A stretch of DNA of 64,000 nucleotides from Acinetobacter defluvii (lineage in GTDB: Bacteria > Pseudomonadota > Gammaproteobacteria > Pseudomonadales > Moraxellaceae), in the NCBI RefSeq assembly GCF_001704615.3, contig NZ_CP029397.2, positions 1,426,001 through 1,490,000 on the forward strand. The letters are read 5' to 3'. Below the pieces are notes generated by a model. That model was not told the origin of the DNA, did not search any database, and saw only the letters and a list, made by a program, of their open reading frames with translations. The position numbers and the translations under genes were made by a program. Each line of letters opens with the position of its first letter. Position 1 is the first letter of the stretch. Below are positions 63,918-64,000 of this stretch, in pieces.

Positions 63918-64000
63918 TTTTAAATTCCTTCTTTGCAATGTTAAAACTATGAAATATTATTATCATACCTTTATTTGCATTTTAATTCTTTTTGACGTTC

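Noticed and set aside
1..64000. tRNA or rRNA genes
   Set aside because: No cloverleaf-like GC-rich segment with a T-arm signature or rRNA stretch was noticed in any intergenic region; a covariance search was not possible.

Overview
The window is low-GC chromosomal DNA from a gammaproteobacterium, almost certainly Acinetobacter or a close Moraxellaceae relative. The assignment rests on gene content: an anthranilate dioxygenase set (antABC) near a BenM/CatM-like LysR regulator, a stand-alone metZ, the rnd-ycgL pair, the ybaB-recR pair, and a LysR-linked valine operon. No rRNA, tRNA, CRISPR array or prophage was seen. The only mobile DNA recognised is a deleted IS1595-family remnant (10884-11364).

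Layout. 1-6.1 kb: truncated aromatic aminotransferase, an esterase, a PAS-GGDEF-EAL protein, then DAHP synthase. The DAHP synthase gene sits behind an elaborate leader: a promoter, a 19-residue aromatic-rich leader peptide, a chain of mutually exclusive hairpins ending in a terminator, and a second aromatic-rich small ORF just before the gene. 6.2-13.4 kb: mostly minus-strand genes for membrane transport (SstT, SulP, DUF1275), the IS remnant, a beta-hydroxyacid dehydrogenase and a PhaC-like hydrolase. 13.5-21.4 kb: plus-strand metZ, ybaB-recR, rnd-ycgL, a membrane protein, a MoxR ATPase/VWA pair and a trpB-family gene. 21.5-23.6 kb: CBS-domain protein and MscS-type channel. 24-27.7 kb: cobinamide salvage operon (2H phosphoesterase, cobU, cobT, cobC-like, cobS). 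27.8-30 kb: lrgAB-type pair with a divergent LysR regulator.

30.2-38.6 kb holds a complete lower valine pathway: divergent LysR regulator, mmsA, mmsB, acyl-CoA ligase, isobutyryl-CoA dehydrogenase, methacrylyl-CoA hydratase and 3-hydroxyisobutyryl-CoA hydrolase, closed by a terminator. 38.6-40.3 kb: periplasmic LD-carboxypeptidase and DUF2147 protein. 40.7-47.5 kb: aromatic catabolism (LysR, AraC, AAHS-family transporter, antCBA). 47.8-50 kb: a 733-residue OsmC-YcaO fusion protein. 50-54.5 kb: azoreductase, GST, a small copper chaperone behind a MerR-type promoter, small and relic genes, and a Q/N-rich 55-residue protein. 54.5-56.9 kb: aroQ-accB-accC. 57-64 kb: EamA transporter, GNAT acetyltransferase, an AlbA_2 protein overlapping a small upstream gene, thiM, an unknown zinc-ribbon protein, a porin and a HIT protein.

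The most notable discovery is the DAHP synthase leader (4239-4600). The pairing order of its hairpins predicts classical ribosome-stalling attenuation, and the second aromatic-rich ORF after the terminator suggests a further control step. All assignments were made by reading the sequence; no database search was run.
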